Assembly (NCBI GenBank): GCA_963573315.1
Contig: OY752150.1
Location: 930,001-994,000 of the forward strand
Length of the DNA stretch: 64,000 nt
Direction: 5' to 3'
Origin: Entomortierella parvispora
Taxonomy: Eukaryota > Mortierellomycota > Mortierellomycetes > Mortierellales > Mortierellaceae
The translations under genes were made by a program, and so were the position numbers. Positions 46,165 to 61,136 of the stretch are shown here, piece by piece; within the stretch, counting starts at the first letter, position 1, and each line of letters starts with the position of its first letter. The notes under the pieces are model-generated. The model was given only the letters and a program-made list of their open reading frames with translations. It was not told the DNA's origin and searched no databases.

Positions 46165-46584
46165 TTATCCCTCCTTGTTCCTTGTGGTGCTCTCAGAGGT
46201 CCACATCTCACCGATGCCATATCCAGCCGAAGGCCACGATCCAAAGTTCGTTACGACCGTATCAAATTTCTCCAGTATGTTGAGCGGATGAGAGTTACCC
46301 GAAAAGGGTGCGAAGACTAGGCTAAGCATGTATTTTGCCACGGAGGGCAAGTTCTATTGCTCCGTATGAGTTTCCCAGCTATTGAAATCCTGTAGGTCGC
46401 CGTTATAACCTTCATATCGCTTCGTGACACCCGTCAAAAGTTGTCGAACACGAGAGTCTCCCACAAAGTGGATCGAGCAATTGCGACTGAGGCAATCCTG
46501 GGTCTTTGTACGTAGATAAACGAAGGTGATAACCGCGAATACGACCAGGAGCGCCAGGAACTTGCCGGAGTAAGATACCGTCAT
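46165..46584 (-). pseudogene. Relic of a Cas1/CASD1-type PC-esterase
   Basis: From the ATG at 46584 (minus) the frame encodes a signal anchor (FLALLVVFAVITFVYL) and then the GDS block of PC-esterase/Cas1 proteins (CSIHFVGDSRVRQLL). A TAG at 46354-46356 interrupts it. The same frame continues with family-like sequence (FDTVVTNFGSWPSAGYG) until a TAA at 46165. Further downstream a fragment resembling VPTIWLK appears in another frame with stops. No GT-AG pair removes the first stop. Intact relatives O-acetylate polysaccharides or glycans in the Golgi. A sequencing error at the stop cannot be excluded, but several lesions suggest decay. Confidence 0.6.
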
Positions 46585-46693
46585 GTTCCTGTAAATGAGG
46601 TGGAGCAAAAAAAAAAAATCGTTCTCGTCTTTCAACATTCTTCGAGGAGTGACGATGCGTTTGCTTTTGTTTATTTTGCCAACTGTTCTGCAG

Positions 46694-48741
46694 TCAAACC
46701 ACTTTAAACCGCTCCACAATCCAAATAAGTTCACTACCAGTGACATCCTTATTCACTGGGAGAGCCAACGATCTGCAGGGATCATGAATCTCCACACGAT
46801 CCGATACCTTGAGAGTGGACCAGTTGAACAAGTTTGAAAAAATGATCGTGAACGTTTTCTTTGACAGTAGTTCAAACTCTGCAGCTGGCCGAGCAAACTC
46901 CATAGGGGTCGGTACTGTCGGCATTCCACGATCAGATAAACTGTCGTCAATGGTGCTCACGTTGCTAACAGCCGCCGACATATTTGTGGCACTTTCTGGA
47001 GCACATTTTTCGCCGTCTTCAATCTCCTCGATCGCGATCTGCATACCTTTTGCCTTGTTGGTACGGCTCAGTAACATGTCAGCGTGCAATGATGTGGGTT
47101 CACGTCCACTGCAGCCGTCAATCTCCTCATGTTCGTCCTCAGATCCTTGGGAGCTCTTCAGATAACAGACAGAGCTCTCTGGGCGAGAGTCGGGTTGTTG
47201 TAAATTTTGTCCATGCGGCTGCCGCTGGCTCAACAGGCTGTCTACAGGATGCCCAAAAACAGACCCCTGAGATGAAATAACGTGCAGACCATGGATGTCC
47301 TTGTGCAGACCACAAATCGAGTCTTCCTGGCTCATCGATGTATCCCCACTGACCGATACTCCTGTCTGCTTAGAAGGCAACGTTCGATCAGATCTTACTC
47401 CAGGGGTTGAAATAACCCCTGGAGCTAACAGACCAACATATCCATATGTAGGTGGATGCTCCACCTCCGCTATGCTTCCAGGATAGCTGTGCGTTTGATC
47501 CACATTAAACGGAGGTTGGTTGTTACTGGAGCAGATGACCCTGCACTGACACCATTGAAGTCCGTGGCTTCTTGAGACATGTACGACTACAACTGTGGCT
47601 AGGGGTTTAGCAATCCGAAAGTGTTCTGTAAGGCGGGAGAGTGTTGGTTAGATCCTGCGCCCACTACCGAGTAATGTCTCTGCTAGATGTAAGCATACCT
47701 TTACACATGGTAGAGTTAGCCCACGCGCTAAATTCAGACACCTGGCGCGTCATCAGATTGAATAATCGCTCTGCGTAGCCTCCACTACAAATGATGCAAG
47801 ACGTTAAGAATTATTGGAAGAGCAAGAGCATGCGTAAAGCTCGGGAGACGTACGTGACTAAAGGCGGCGTTGACGGATGTTTCTTGCTACGGCTCAGAAT
47901 TGTGGTAGTTTGTTTGGGGTGGACCGATGAGGTTGCGACTTCCGACAGACTTTGATATCTGGGTCCTGAGGATAACGTAGAGGCCCTGGACGGCGATTGA
48001 CTAGAGCTTTCGCACGGTGATATCGCGGCTTCAGAGGACCTCCGATAAGTTGGGCCTGTCGCATGAGCGAGGCGGGACCGCGTTTGACCGTGGACAGGTG
48101 CCTTTGCAATTCCAGAAGAGGTTTGATGCTCTGAAGACGCGTTCGTTGCGACGGGTTGCCCTGATGGTTGACTAGGTATAATATGCAAAGACCTTGCGAT
48201 TTCCGAAGGTGTTTGAAAGTAAGGAACAGTGTCGGCTGCAACGGGAAGAGTTGATGGCTGCTGGCTTTGAGTGATCCTCTGAGAGGACAGCTGTCTCTGA
48301 GAGATCTTGTGGTTGAGCGAAGAAGCATGGGATTGTGACAAAGCCTTCAGACCCAATCCAAGCTGTCGAGAGAGTTGAGAAATGGACGTTCTTTGCTGCG
48401 ACAGACTTTGGTCGGATCCTTTGTGACGAGTGTCTGGCAAGATATCCTCCTAAGAAATCAGGGCAAGGACGGTCGGTCAGTTTGGATTCACAAAAAAGAG
48501 AGACCAACGACGATTATAGGAAGACACGCACAATTTTGCGCTTGAGAGACTGGTGTCGTTGTACGAGTGGACCATTGGATGGTGGTCCCATTGCTCCTCT
48601 TGTGGTCTGCTGGGCATGGCTGAATGAGAAGTGCAAGCTTCGCGCATTGGTCAAGGCGGGAGTGTGCGGCTGTGATGGCAGTTTTGAAGAAGTACCAGCA
48701 GCAGCGGGATCAGAGAGAGAGGCGCGAGTCGATGAGTCCAT
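46694..48741 (-). CDS. SPIDR-like protein (possible DNA-repair scaffold)
   Basis: Four exons on the minus strand: 48741-48532, 48449-47854, 47784-47699, 47625-46694, giving 607 residues. The first half is Ser/Gln-rich. A short conserved block spans exons 3-4: GGYAERLFNLMTRQVSEFSAW, then ATVVVVHVSRSHGLQWCQCRV. Near the C-terminus comes a strand-like motif, VSDRVEIHDPCRSLALP. These resemble in order the GGLAERL / VL-type strand / V-x-I-x-PPW-x-x-L motifs of the N-terminal domain of animal SPIDR, which links BLM helicase and RAD51 in homologous recombination. I rate this as a suggestion, not proof. The second half of animal SPIDR is absent. The gene is divergent from CUL3. Confidence 0.6.
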
Positions 48742-49274
48742 CGTGCGATCCTGCGTTATTGAATGGATGAAGAGAAGGAGGGAGGAAGACAAAGAAGGGA
48801 AAGAAAGAAAGAGAGGCCTTTTTTTTGACTGTGAGTGCCACCAAAAAAAATAGCGTGTCGGAGTGTGAGAGAGAATGAAGGGTTGAAAGGGTGCGTGTTG
48901 TGTTTTCAGCACACAGCACACACACACTGCACACCGCGCACTGCACACTGCTCTCGCAGCACATGGGGAGGGACAGGTTCCTTTTGTGGATGGATGCCTT
49001 GCCTTGCCTTGCCTCACTTTGCTTTGCTTTGCTTTGCCTGCTGCCGTCTCTCTTTCTCTTTCTCTTTCTCCCCTCCTCCCCTCCTTCCTTTCATTGTCCC
49101 CGTCGCATCCTCTTCTCTCCTCCTTTCTTCATTCTCTTCCTTCCCTCTCTTCCTGGCTCGTCATCTCTGCCTCTTGTTGGCCGTTCCTCAACGCTTTCAT
49201 TCACTGCATCGCGCCTTTTCCTTTTTCTTCTCTCACGCTTTCTCTCTCTCTCTGTCTCTGCTGCCTCTACTGAC
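48742..49274. promoter_or_regulatory. Divergent promoter (SPIDR-like / CUL3) with simple repeats
   Basis: 533 bases. It contains a (CA)n-like stretch near 48905-48935, tandem CTTGC/TTTGC pentamers at about 48998-49040, and a C/T-rich leader (49040-49260) that runs to the CUL3 ATG. Confidence 0.5.
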
Positions 49275-52200
49275 ATGGCCTCCTTGCAAGGACGACGACC
49301 CGTGCGCGGCAAAATCAGACCTCCTCAGCGCAAGGTAAGATACACATGTAAAAAAAAAGTCTCACGGGCACCCGCAAGCGAAAGGAAGGACACTCCACGG
49401 CCAATGACCCGGTGCCCCCTCAAAGCGGACGAGTCCTAATCGGAATGCAAATGTCCTACATTTCTTCCCATTCTCTAGACGTCGTCAGAGGACTACTTTC
49501 AGGAAATATGGAAGACCCTGGCCGATGCCATCGTGACCATCCACGACCAAAAGGCCAACACACTCTCGTTCGAGGAGCTCTATCGGTGTGGATTCAACCT
49601 GGTGATCCAGAAATGCGGTGACAAGCTCTACAGCGGCGTCAGGGACCTGATCGAAATGCATCTGGATTCGGAGGCAGAATTCAAGATAGCGCCCGTTCTT
49701 GGAATTGCAGACACATCGCCCTCCGAGGGAGCTCAAGTGCTGAAGGTGGTGCAAAACATCTGGAAGCACCACATCACCTGCTTGTTGTTGATCAGCTCCA
49801 TCCTTGTTCACATGGTACGACCTCCTTTGCTTTATCGAGTGCTCGGTGGACCCCCCTCCCCCTAAGCCGTTACGGATTGTTTTGATTTCTTTGAGTCAGT
49901 GCATCCAATGCATCGAACAAGGCATGAAACATACACGGCAGGTCTTAACCTCTCTCTCAAACAATTGAAATGTAGGACAAGAACTATGTCCCTCAAAGTA
50001 GACTTCCAAAGACATACGACATGGGCCTCTATCTCTTTCGGGATACAGTCATTCGCTCACCAAAGCTGCCGATCCAGTCTCACCTACAAATGGTTCTTCT
50101 TGACCAAATTACGCTGGAGCGCCGTGGCGATGTCATTGACAGAGGAGCAGTCAAAGCATGCATTGAGATGCTGCTTGAGATGAGAGAGAACAACGGAATC
50201 GACCCTATCTACATCGCCGACTTTGAAAACCTCTTTGTGGAGACAAGTCGCGAATACTACAAAGTTGAGAGTGAGGATCTTGTACAGAAATTTGATCCGC
50301 CAGAGTACATGCGCAAAGTAAGACTTGCAGATGGAACTTGAGATAAAGACTGATTTCAGAATGACCACTAACCAAATCAAACTCCTAATGCAGGTCGAAA
50401 ACAGATTGGAAGAGGAACAACTGCGTTGCTCTCATTACCTTACTGAAAAGACAGAGCCTAAAATCCGACTTATCGTGGAGCAGGAGATGATTGCAAAACA
50501 TCTGCGCACAGTCATTGAAATGGAGAATTGGGGCCTGAAACAACTACTCGTCAACAGTCGACTGGAAGGTATATGCTGGTTTCAATTCCCCCTGGCGCTT
50601 TGTATTTTGGATACTTAATTCAGTTGTTGTTTTTGTCACTAGATCTCGATCGAATGTATCGTCTTTTTGGAAGAGTTCCGGATGGTGCAAAAGAACTCCA
50701 AGTAGGCGTGGCAGAGTATATTAAGGACTGCGGAAGAGGTATCAATGATAATGTCAATGCCTCAACAATCGAGGTCGCGGACAAAGGAACGCCTATCGGT
50801 GTCGCTTTGGCGCTGCGATGGGTTCAGGATGTTTTGGACTTGAAAGACCGCATGAACGCCATTCTCGCTGCGGCATTTGCAAAGAGCAAGTCATTCGAGA
50901 ACTCGATTAATCACGCATTTGAGACCTTTATCAACCTCAACCCAAAGGCACCAGAGTTCATGTCACTCTTTATCGACAACAAGCTGAAGAAGGACTTTAA
51001 AGGGGTATGCAGACCTAGACAAGACGAAAGAGTTGCCGATGTATTATCATTTTATTTGAACAGTACCCCTTATCGTACAACTCTTTCTTCTATTCTAGAA
51101 ATCTGACGATGAGATTGATACCATTCTGAACAAGACGACTACGCTCTTCCGATTCCTCTCAGACAAGGACATCTTTGAGAGATATTACAAGCAACATCTA
51201 TCGAATCGATTGCTTCATAGCAAGTCATTAAGCGACGAAGTCGAGCGTGGAATGATTTCGAAACTGAAGGTCGAATGTGGTTATCAATTCACATCAAAGC
51301 TGGAGGGCATGTTTACGGACATGAGACTCTCTGTGGACACCATGGCTTCTTTTAAAGAGTTCCAAGAAAAAGCTGTCGAAGTTCCACCATTAGAGCTGAG
51401 CGTCATTGTCTTGACATCTACATTCTGGCCAGTGTCAACAGCTCCTATTCCATGTAACTTTCCAGCCGAATTTTTGGCGGCCACCAAGGTCTTTGAGCGA
51501 TTCTACACCTCTCGACATAACGGCAGAAAGCTGACATGGCATTCAACAATGGTAAGGATACGCTTTTTACATCTGTCTTACCCTTCCACTGAGCGTGACA
51601 ATTTGTAATTGAATTTTTAGGGTAATGTCGACTTGCGAGCAACATTCAACGCAAGGAAGCACGAACTCAACGTGTCGACTATGGCCGCTGTAGTGCTTCT
51701 CCTTTTTAATGACCACCAAGACGAAGCACTCTCCTATACCACGATTGAGCAGGAGACTGGGCTGCCTTCAGAGAATTTGAAACGGACGTTACAGTCTGTT
51801 GCCTGTGGCAAGTTCAAGATATTGGTCAAGGAGCCAAAATCTAGGGACATCAACGATACAGACACCTTCAGGTTCAACGCTGCTTTCTCTGAAAAGCTCT
51901 CGCGCATCAAGATTCAGACTGTTGCGTCAAAGGTGGAATCGGCCGTGGAATTGAAGGAGACACATGAGAAGGTGGAGGATACACGCAAACACATGACGGA
52001 AGCAGCAATTGTTAGGGTCATGAAGAATCGCAAATCGCTGGATCACAACAACTTGGTGACCGAGGTCATTTCTCAGTTACAGGGACGGTTTAGCCCTGCA
52101 CCAGCCATGATTAAGAAGAGAATCGAGGCGCTGATAGATCGCGAATACCTGGAGCGTGCCCCTGGAGATCGGTATGTGGTTGTTATTGTCTGTTTTCGAT

Positions 52201-52293
52201 ATGACATTCTGTTGAAAATGTGGACTGACCGCCGAGTTTTTCTTTTTCTGTGCCTTTTCCCCCCAAAGCACGACATACAATTATGTAGCATGA
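49275..52293 (+). CDS. CUL3: Cullin-3
   Basis: Eight exons: 49275-49334, 49479-49814, 49976-50317, 50394-50568, 50643-51004, 51099-51551, 51621-52171, 52269-52293. They give 767 residues, the length of animal CUL3. The N-terminal LSFEELYR helix that contacts BTB adaptors, cullin repeats, the cullin homology block (FERYYKQHLSNRLLHSKS, ISKLKVECGYQFTSKLEGMF), and the C-terminal winged helix with the neddylation context IVRVMKNRKSL are all present, ending in the classical DRTTYNYVA. CUL3 scaffolds BTB-based ubiquitin ligases with Rbx1. The last exon is only 25 nt. Confidence 0.97.
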
Positions 52294-52578
52294 GTGTCCG
52301 ATCACGCGCTTAAATAAATCACGTGCACACAATCGTGGACCCGTGGGCATGCATGCATGCATTGCTCTCATATTCTGTCATTCCTTTCCTCTTCCTCACT
52401 CACATCATTTATTCATAAATCCACACTTTCATATCGCTCACGGACATCCAGACATCCAGACACCGACTCGGTGATTATCACAGACGCGGCATCGGCATAG
52501 ACAGCGAATACTCTCGCGAACACCACGAAGTTCACAGCATCGCATTCGCATTTAAAGACCCATTCCCATCAGCTCAGC

Positions 52579-55236
<2,658 letters not shown>

Positions 55237-56109
55237 TGAGTTTATTCACTCGTCTTCTTGGTAATAAATCAAGAAGGGCCAACTTTACATTTATTTTGAG
55301 AATAGGAGTAGAGCTGGCTGGTGATCCCTCCCGACAATCTTTACTTCACTGACAGAAAACTGAAGGATTTTTTTTTCTTTTTTTAGCATCCGCCGCCTCC
55401 GTCGCTAGCGCTGGCTGTAGCAGCGGAAGCAGCGATGGAGGCAAACACGGCGTTTTTTCTTCTCTTTTTCCTCCCCTCTCTGTGCATGTACTGTGCCTCG
55501 TTCTGGCTCTGGTAGCTGAGGACAGGTGGAGAAGAATAGCAGAGAAGAGAGAGAGCGAGGAAGATGAGTGGTGCCTACCTTGGCTAGATTTTTAATCCTC
55601 TCCAAAGAGATGCCAAAAAAAACTTACTGGCGCCTTGCGATCGTTGACGAAATCTCACGCACGCAAAGTCCAACAGCTCTTCTTTCTTGGCTTTTTGGGA
55701 TGAAAGCCAAACAGCACTCCTGGGCTGAGTATTTTAGCCTCTAGTTTTTCTTTTTTTGTCATTAGGCAGTCATCTGTATCACAGCGATCAAGATACCAGA
55801 TAAGGCCCTTTATTACCGAGGGAAGGGAGCTAGACACGTCATGACGCGCTCAATGCATCAACCGTTGTTTGGAAAAAAAGGAGCTCTTTTCCAATAGGCG
55901 TACGCAAATCAGTTTTTTTTATTTCCTTGTAAGAAAATACAGTTGGAGTCATATCCAGGGCACATGTTGCTTTCGCTGTCTGTATAAGGAATGTAAACTG
56001 TAGAGGCGTATTTTGAGGCAAGATGGAGAAATGAAGAGTCGAGCTTCAATCTCCATGTTGATCCTGTGGTTAGAACCATTCGGTTTTATCAACTGGAGTG
56101 GCCTCGACT
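55237..56109. other. Convergent intergenic region, possible small gene
   Basis: 873 bases between PHAF1 (plus) and the Mei2-like gene (minus). Most shows nothing. On the minus strand at about 55383-55700 there is a possible short spliced frame (see findings). No tRNA or other RNA gene was recognised. Confidence 0.4.
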
Positions 56110-59065
56110 CTACGCTGGACAATGTCGGTGGCCAGACATTCGGTGGCGACCAGACTCGTGGCTGCCTTCCTTAGAATGAGTATTTCGTTTGGGAAATGGC
56201 TCCTCTAGGCCAATGTTGGGGCCACTGACGTAAAAGATTTTGGGGCGGTAACTCGGGTCTTCTTCCATCACACTAGAAGACAACAAAATGACATATCAGT
56301 ACCACAATCTTGCTCGTGCCTCTTTTACTGGACAGCCAGATGTACCTAGAGTTTCGAAACTTGTCAACCAAGGCTTGCCTGCCCTGAATGTTCGCGTAAG
56401 ACAGACTGCAGATTTTGTCCGAGTTGAATCGAGACCATCTCTTGCCAACGTGCGCTTTCATGAACAAGTCGACGACCCTATAACAGCAAAAGGAAAGATG
56501 TATGTCAGTCTGACAGAACACGTTGAATACAACACTCCATAACATGGACACTTTACTCTGTATTGACGAAGTTAATGAAGGCATAGCCAACGTTACACTT
56601 GTTCTTGAAGTCCATTCTCAAGTACAGGAAATCGAACTTGCCAAAGTGTGTCTCGTTGATACACTCCAATAGCATCTCCTATTAGAGAAGTGAATAAAGG
56701 ATGGTGAGATCATTTTGGAAAGCATGGTAGGACACTACTTTTGGACTAACATGTTACCTGCGTGTACTTGTTGGGAATGTTGCGGATCATGTATGTAGTT
56801 CGCTTGTCAACTATAGGATAATTAGAACCTGGCTCAGTAATGTTTAGCAATAGGCTGACCATCTATATCTGTTCTGTCCTACCTGTTTTAAATGAAGCTT
56901 TTTCGTCATGTTCCCTGGGCATTTGGGCCTCTGAAGTCATTGCCTTAGTCTCTTTTGTCATCGGAGGCGGGGCTTGCTCTTGGTCGCTTGGCTTGGCGAT
57001 ATCAATCAGCGGAGCAGACCATAAGTGGTGCATCTTGTCGACGGATGGAATAGCCTCCAAGGACTCCTCAGAGGGCAGCAACTGCTGTGTACAGGATGTC
57101 TTTTGGCGTGTTGTCAAAGACATGGGTGTTTGCAACTCGTGGCATGAACCCAAGGTTTGATCAGTGGGAGTGGTCTGCTGCTTTGGAGAGTCGATTTGAT
57201 GAAGGTAGAGTAGCACAGAAGGTGAACCGTCTGCATTTGGGGTGTCGTTCATTGCAGGGGTGATCTTTGAGGAGTAGGAGCTCGTATCGATCTGGGGGAA
57301 TGAAGATTTCAAGCGTGAAACTCGGTCTTGTTGATGAAATGAAACTTGACAGAGGATTTTCTTCTATTAAACCGGAGGTCATCCGGTCAAAAATTAGTAT
57401 CGGCGTAAGTTTCCATCCAAAGATTGACACTTATATTTGGTTACCTGTCGGTGAAGATCCTCAAGGGTTGCTTTTGCAGAAGCAGCTTTGCGTATGTCAT
57501 GATATTCGACCAGTGCTTGAGGTGGCCAATCGCCACCCTCGATCTGGAATGAGCGCACTTCCCCATAAGATGATAGAAGACGCTAGAAGACTCATGTAAA
57601 AATTTAGTAATGGTGTTTGACGTCGGAATATATGTAATATAAGCACCACTCACCAACAGTTCATTGTCGTTGAGTCGTGGACAGTGCACCGATACTAACA
57701 AGAGACCTTCGTTCTCGTATTCCAAGATGTCGTAGGAGACCTATTATTCAGTGCCATGAATTAATCTTTGATTGTTCCTCACAATATCAGAGATACCGTA
57801 GATCAATCAAAAGTCATGCTACCTGTGACAATGTAGATCTCGGGCAAAAGTGAACCTTGATGGCGGTCGCTTTAAAGGTCTCATTTGAGTGTAGTTTCCT
57901 TGCGGCTGAAATGGCATGTCGAATATCGAAAAATTCAAGAAAAATGACCCCATCGCTTCCCAAAAAGGTTGTAAAGATACCTTTGAGGTCGCCATAGCAC
58001 TGTATTTAATTAAACAATGAAGTGTGAGATCAGTCGCCCTTGTATTGTAGCAAATGATCCGAACTAATATTCATTATCAGTTTACCTTGAATGCATCTCG
58101 GGCTACCCAGATGGACATGTCTCGCGAGACACAGGAGACCTTTAAAAAACGCGTGGGGGAATTGGATTCGGCCGAGAGCTCAAACGGCCTGTTGCTTGAC
58201 GAGTCTGGAGAACGCTGGCAGGTTAAATCGCGACTACTCGTCATTTTTTCGAACTCGCGCGCGGGACAGACTTGAAACGGGTCGACTCTCTCCAGTGCAA
58301 ATTGTTGAACAGAATTGTCGATAGAGAATGAGGGATGGGATGGCAAAAGCGTAAGCGCGCTGTTGTTGGCTGTCCGGTTTCGAATGAAATGAGAAGTCAA
58401 AATAGAGTCTCCATCGTGCATCGGGGGAGAGCGAGTGAGAAACTGGCTGTTCCTGGTCATGTTGAACTCTTGCGGACTTTCATGACTTCGTTCAAACGTA
58501 GAGTCATAATACGTTAATGGGGCTGTTGCTTCTCCAGCGGCTTGGACTCTTTCGGCTGAGTCAAGTTTCCTCTCGCCAGGAAGGCTACTCCACGGCGTAT
58601 AACGTGAATCTGTAAGTCCAGGGGGAGGATTCACCACCCGCGTAAATTTTGAAGCGATGGGTTGACCAGTGGCTTGGTCAGAGGGTTCGAACATAAGAGG
58701 CATGTTATTCTGATATATTCGGTTTTCGGCCACAGCTCGAGTACAGTCCTGGCCCTCGTTTTGATCTGGATATCCAGCGCTGTTCCAACTTGCTAGGCCA
58801 TTACACTACCACAGAAATGGGTCAGAAATAGTTACAATCGGCTAATCACCTGTTACACCCCCTTCCTTAGTAAATATGATTTCAAGAGACCATTGCTCCT
58901 ACTTACAGATACATGACTGGAGTTGAAAGAGAGACGTCTGCGCGCGGCGGCAGGCTTGGAGGTGATTGGCGTAGACAAGATGTCTTGCTGAAAGTCACTG
59001 TCTAGGTAAGATCCGGTGCCAAGATTCTCTGTGAAGCGGCGAGAGCGCGGACCAAACCCCTGCAT
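56110..59065 (-). CDS. Mei2-like RNA-binding protein (three RRMs)
   Basis: Ten exons on the minus strand: 59065-58907, 58805-58086, 57999-57823, 57740-57654, 57582-57445, 57291-56883, 56810-56758, 56678-56557, 56477-56346, 56272-56110, giving at least 719 residues. Two N-terminal RRMs (FLKVSCVSRDMSIWVARDAF...; LLLVSVHCPRLNDNELLRLLSSYGEV) precede the diagnostic C-terminal Mei2 RRM (RTTYMIRNIPNKYTQEMLLE, FDFLYLRMDFKNKCNVGYAFINF, RPKIFYVSGPN). In fission yeast Mei2 triggers meiosis through a non-coding RNA. The 3' splice site of exon 6 is uncertain. The frame stays open upstream to 59107 after a good CCCCAG acceptor, so the true start may lie in 5' exons, perhaps the ATG at 60233. Confidence 0.88.
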
Positions 59066-59107
59066 CGCGATGTTGATCGCTGTGAAATATCGCTTTTGGT
59101 TGTTGTC

Positions 59108-61136
59108 CTGGGGATGAGAGTGAATGTGGTACGGTCAAACACGAGTAGATGGCAATGGCTGGCGAGAACACTCGTTCGAGGAATCCAACTATTCAACGGC
59201 AGAGTTGAGAATGGGCCTAAGAGTGTTATCCTTTTTTTGACAGAACTGCCGATCAAATAGAAGCAAACGGCAGTAGTAGAAAGTATCCAGTGTCGATTGA
59301 ATGGGAGATATTGAATGGCGAGAGGCGCGGCTGGAGCGTCCAAAATCAGTTGCAATAGGCTGTCGAAACCCTGCATCAGAAAAATGGAGGGATTGTAGGG
59401 TTAGCAAAATATGCTCGGACATCGGCCATGCTCCCACTTGAGCTACGCACGCCTTGAGTTCAATCGGTGAACGGGAGATGGTAGGGGCATGACAGTGACT
59501 GAATGAATCCACCGTCGTGAAGACGCTGCAACCGCAGCACCTTGAACAAATCGGGAAGGAAACAACAGAGGGTCACCCGATATTACACAAAAGAGACCAG
59601 CTCGTCATCACAGCACCGAACATGATAGGCGAGGTAAGAGTCCGGGGGCAGGGTCCCACGGAAGCATGAATAGCTTTGAGAAAGAAAGAGACACGGGCAG
59701 AGAGAGAAAGAGAGACGGAGAGACAGACAGAGAGAAAGAGAGAGAGAGAAAGGGGATGTCCTCCAATGGTACTGGTCGGAGAAGTAAAAACAGGGGTCCG
59801 AGCCAGGACTTTCCCTTGAGCTCTTTTGTTGTTTTTATTTCGTTGGTGATGGCAACGCACACCCGGCCGTCCTCTCCGATGGCAACATCGCTATCTCGTG
59901 ATAGTCCTTTCCCTTATGTGCATAAGTAGTGTGTGTACTCTGGGTGTGTATTGGCTGTCTGTTTCTGAATGACCCCCCGCCCCCCCGCCATCCCTCGTCC
60001 CACGGCAGCCATTTCTGACACCGATATCTTCTTGGCAAGTTCAACAGTGAGTGTTGCCTGCTGTATGCATATCTGAAGACTTGATATGCGTTCAGGTGGC
60101 GTAGCATTTGCTGATTCATATGTGATTCGGCAGGAGCGAGCGCATCGATCATGCCTCCCCCTGGTCTTCCAAATGAATGAAACTGAAACTGTGATGAAGA
60201 CCTTGTTGATTTTTGTGGCAAAGGGACATCCATGATCCTGGGATTCTTAAATGTGGTTTAAAACCAAACAAAGCAACGACGTCTTGATGAAAAGGAGAAC
60301 AAGGAGGAAGGAAAGGAGAGCGACGGGGGGAGGACGCAGAGGCGTGTCTCCTGTGTCATGAAAGGGAGGGGCTCTTGGGGTTGTTAGCCTTACCGGGAAG
60401 ATGGTCTTCAGCGACGATTGCGAGTCGCACAAAAGTAGATGCGCCAAAGAGGCGACGTGCGTCGTGTCAGATGCAACGCCAAAAAGTGAAATAGAGATAA
60501 AATGGAGGCAAGAATCGTTCACGAGACGACGACAATCAAGGGATCTTCAACGGAGCAGCAGAGAATGGGAAGGGAGGGTCTGTATGTGTATTGTGAGGGA
60601 TGGGATGCGATGGGAAATGAGAAGAGAGGGGGAAAAGGAAAAGACGAGGAGAAGAGAGTAAGAGTAGAGTGAGGGAGAAGGGGAAGAGGAAGAGAAAATG
60701 AGCTTGTTTTTTCACGTCCGTCCGTCCGTCCGTCAAATCTTAATGTTTGGCGCTTGGACCACTCGCGACTCTCCACAGCAGAAAATTGTTCTTTCATCTG
60801 CATTTTTTGTTGCTGCGTCAGTCGTTAATCTTCAACAATGTTGCTGCAACGATTATCACACTCCCTCAGACCTTTTTTTTTTTTGTTTATTATATACAAC
60901 TCGAGCGGGTTTGTATCTTGATGCTGCTGTCTCCGAGTGAGATAGAGAAAGAGAGAACGAAAGAGAGAGGGAGAAGGAAAGAAAGGGAGGGGGAGAGACA
61001 TGTGTGTCGGCGGGTGCATGTGTATCTGTTGTGAGCTTAACGAAGGTTCTGGATAGAATTGGGCCCAGTCAGTATGGTATCGTAGTCGAAGCGACAGCCA
61101 TTCCGTCCTTTCTCGATGCTATTCCGTAGTGATGTT
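59108..61136. other. Two-kb region with simple repeats, possible 5' exons of the Mei2-like gene
   Basis: No complete gene can be supported. On the minus strand an ATG at 60233 opens a frame with an ordered-looking start (FGRPGGGMIDALAPAES, MLRHLNAY) that could be a first exon of the Mei2-like gene, but no convincing donor was found. Purine-rich (GA)n tracts lie at 59673-59755, and (CGTC)n at 60716-60734. Confidence 0.4.
59673..59755. repeat. (GA)n-rich simple repeat
   Basis: Imperfect GAGA/GAAA/GACA tract of about 80 bases on the plus strand, C/T on the minus strand. Confidence 0.7.

Noticed and set aside
48835-49439. Frames of 160-180 codons upstream of and across CUL3 exon 1
   Set aside because: They read through the C/T-rich leader and the first intron in the wrong frame; the CUL3 exon frame is fully supported by homology blocks.
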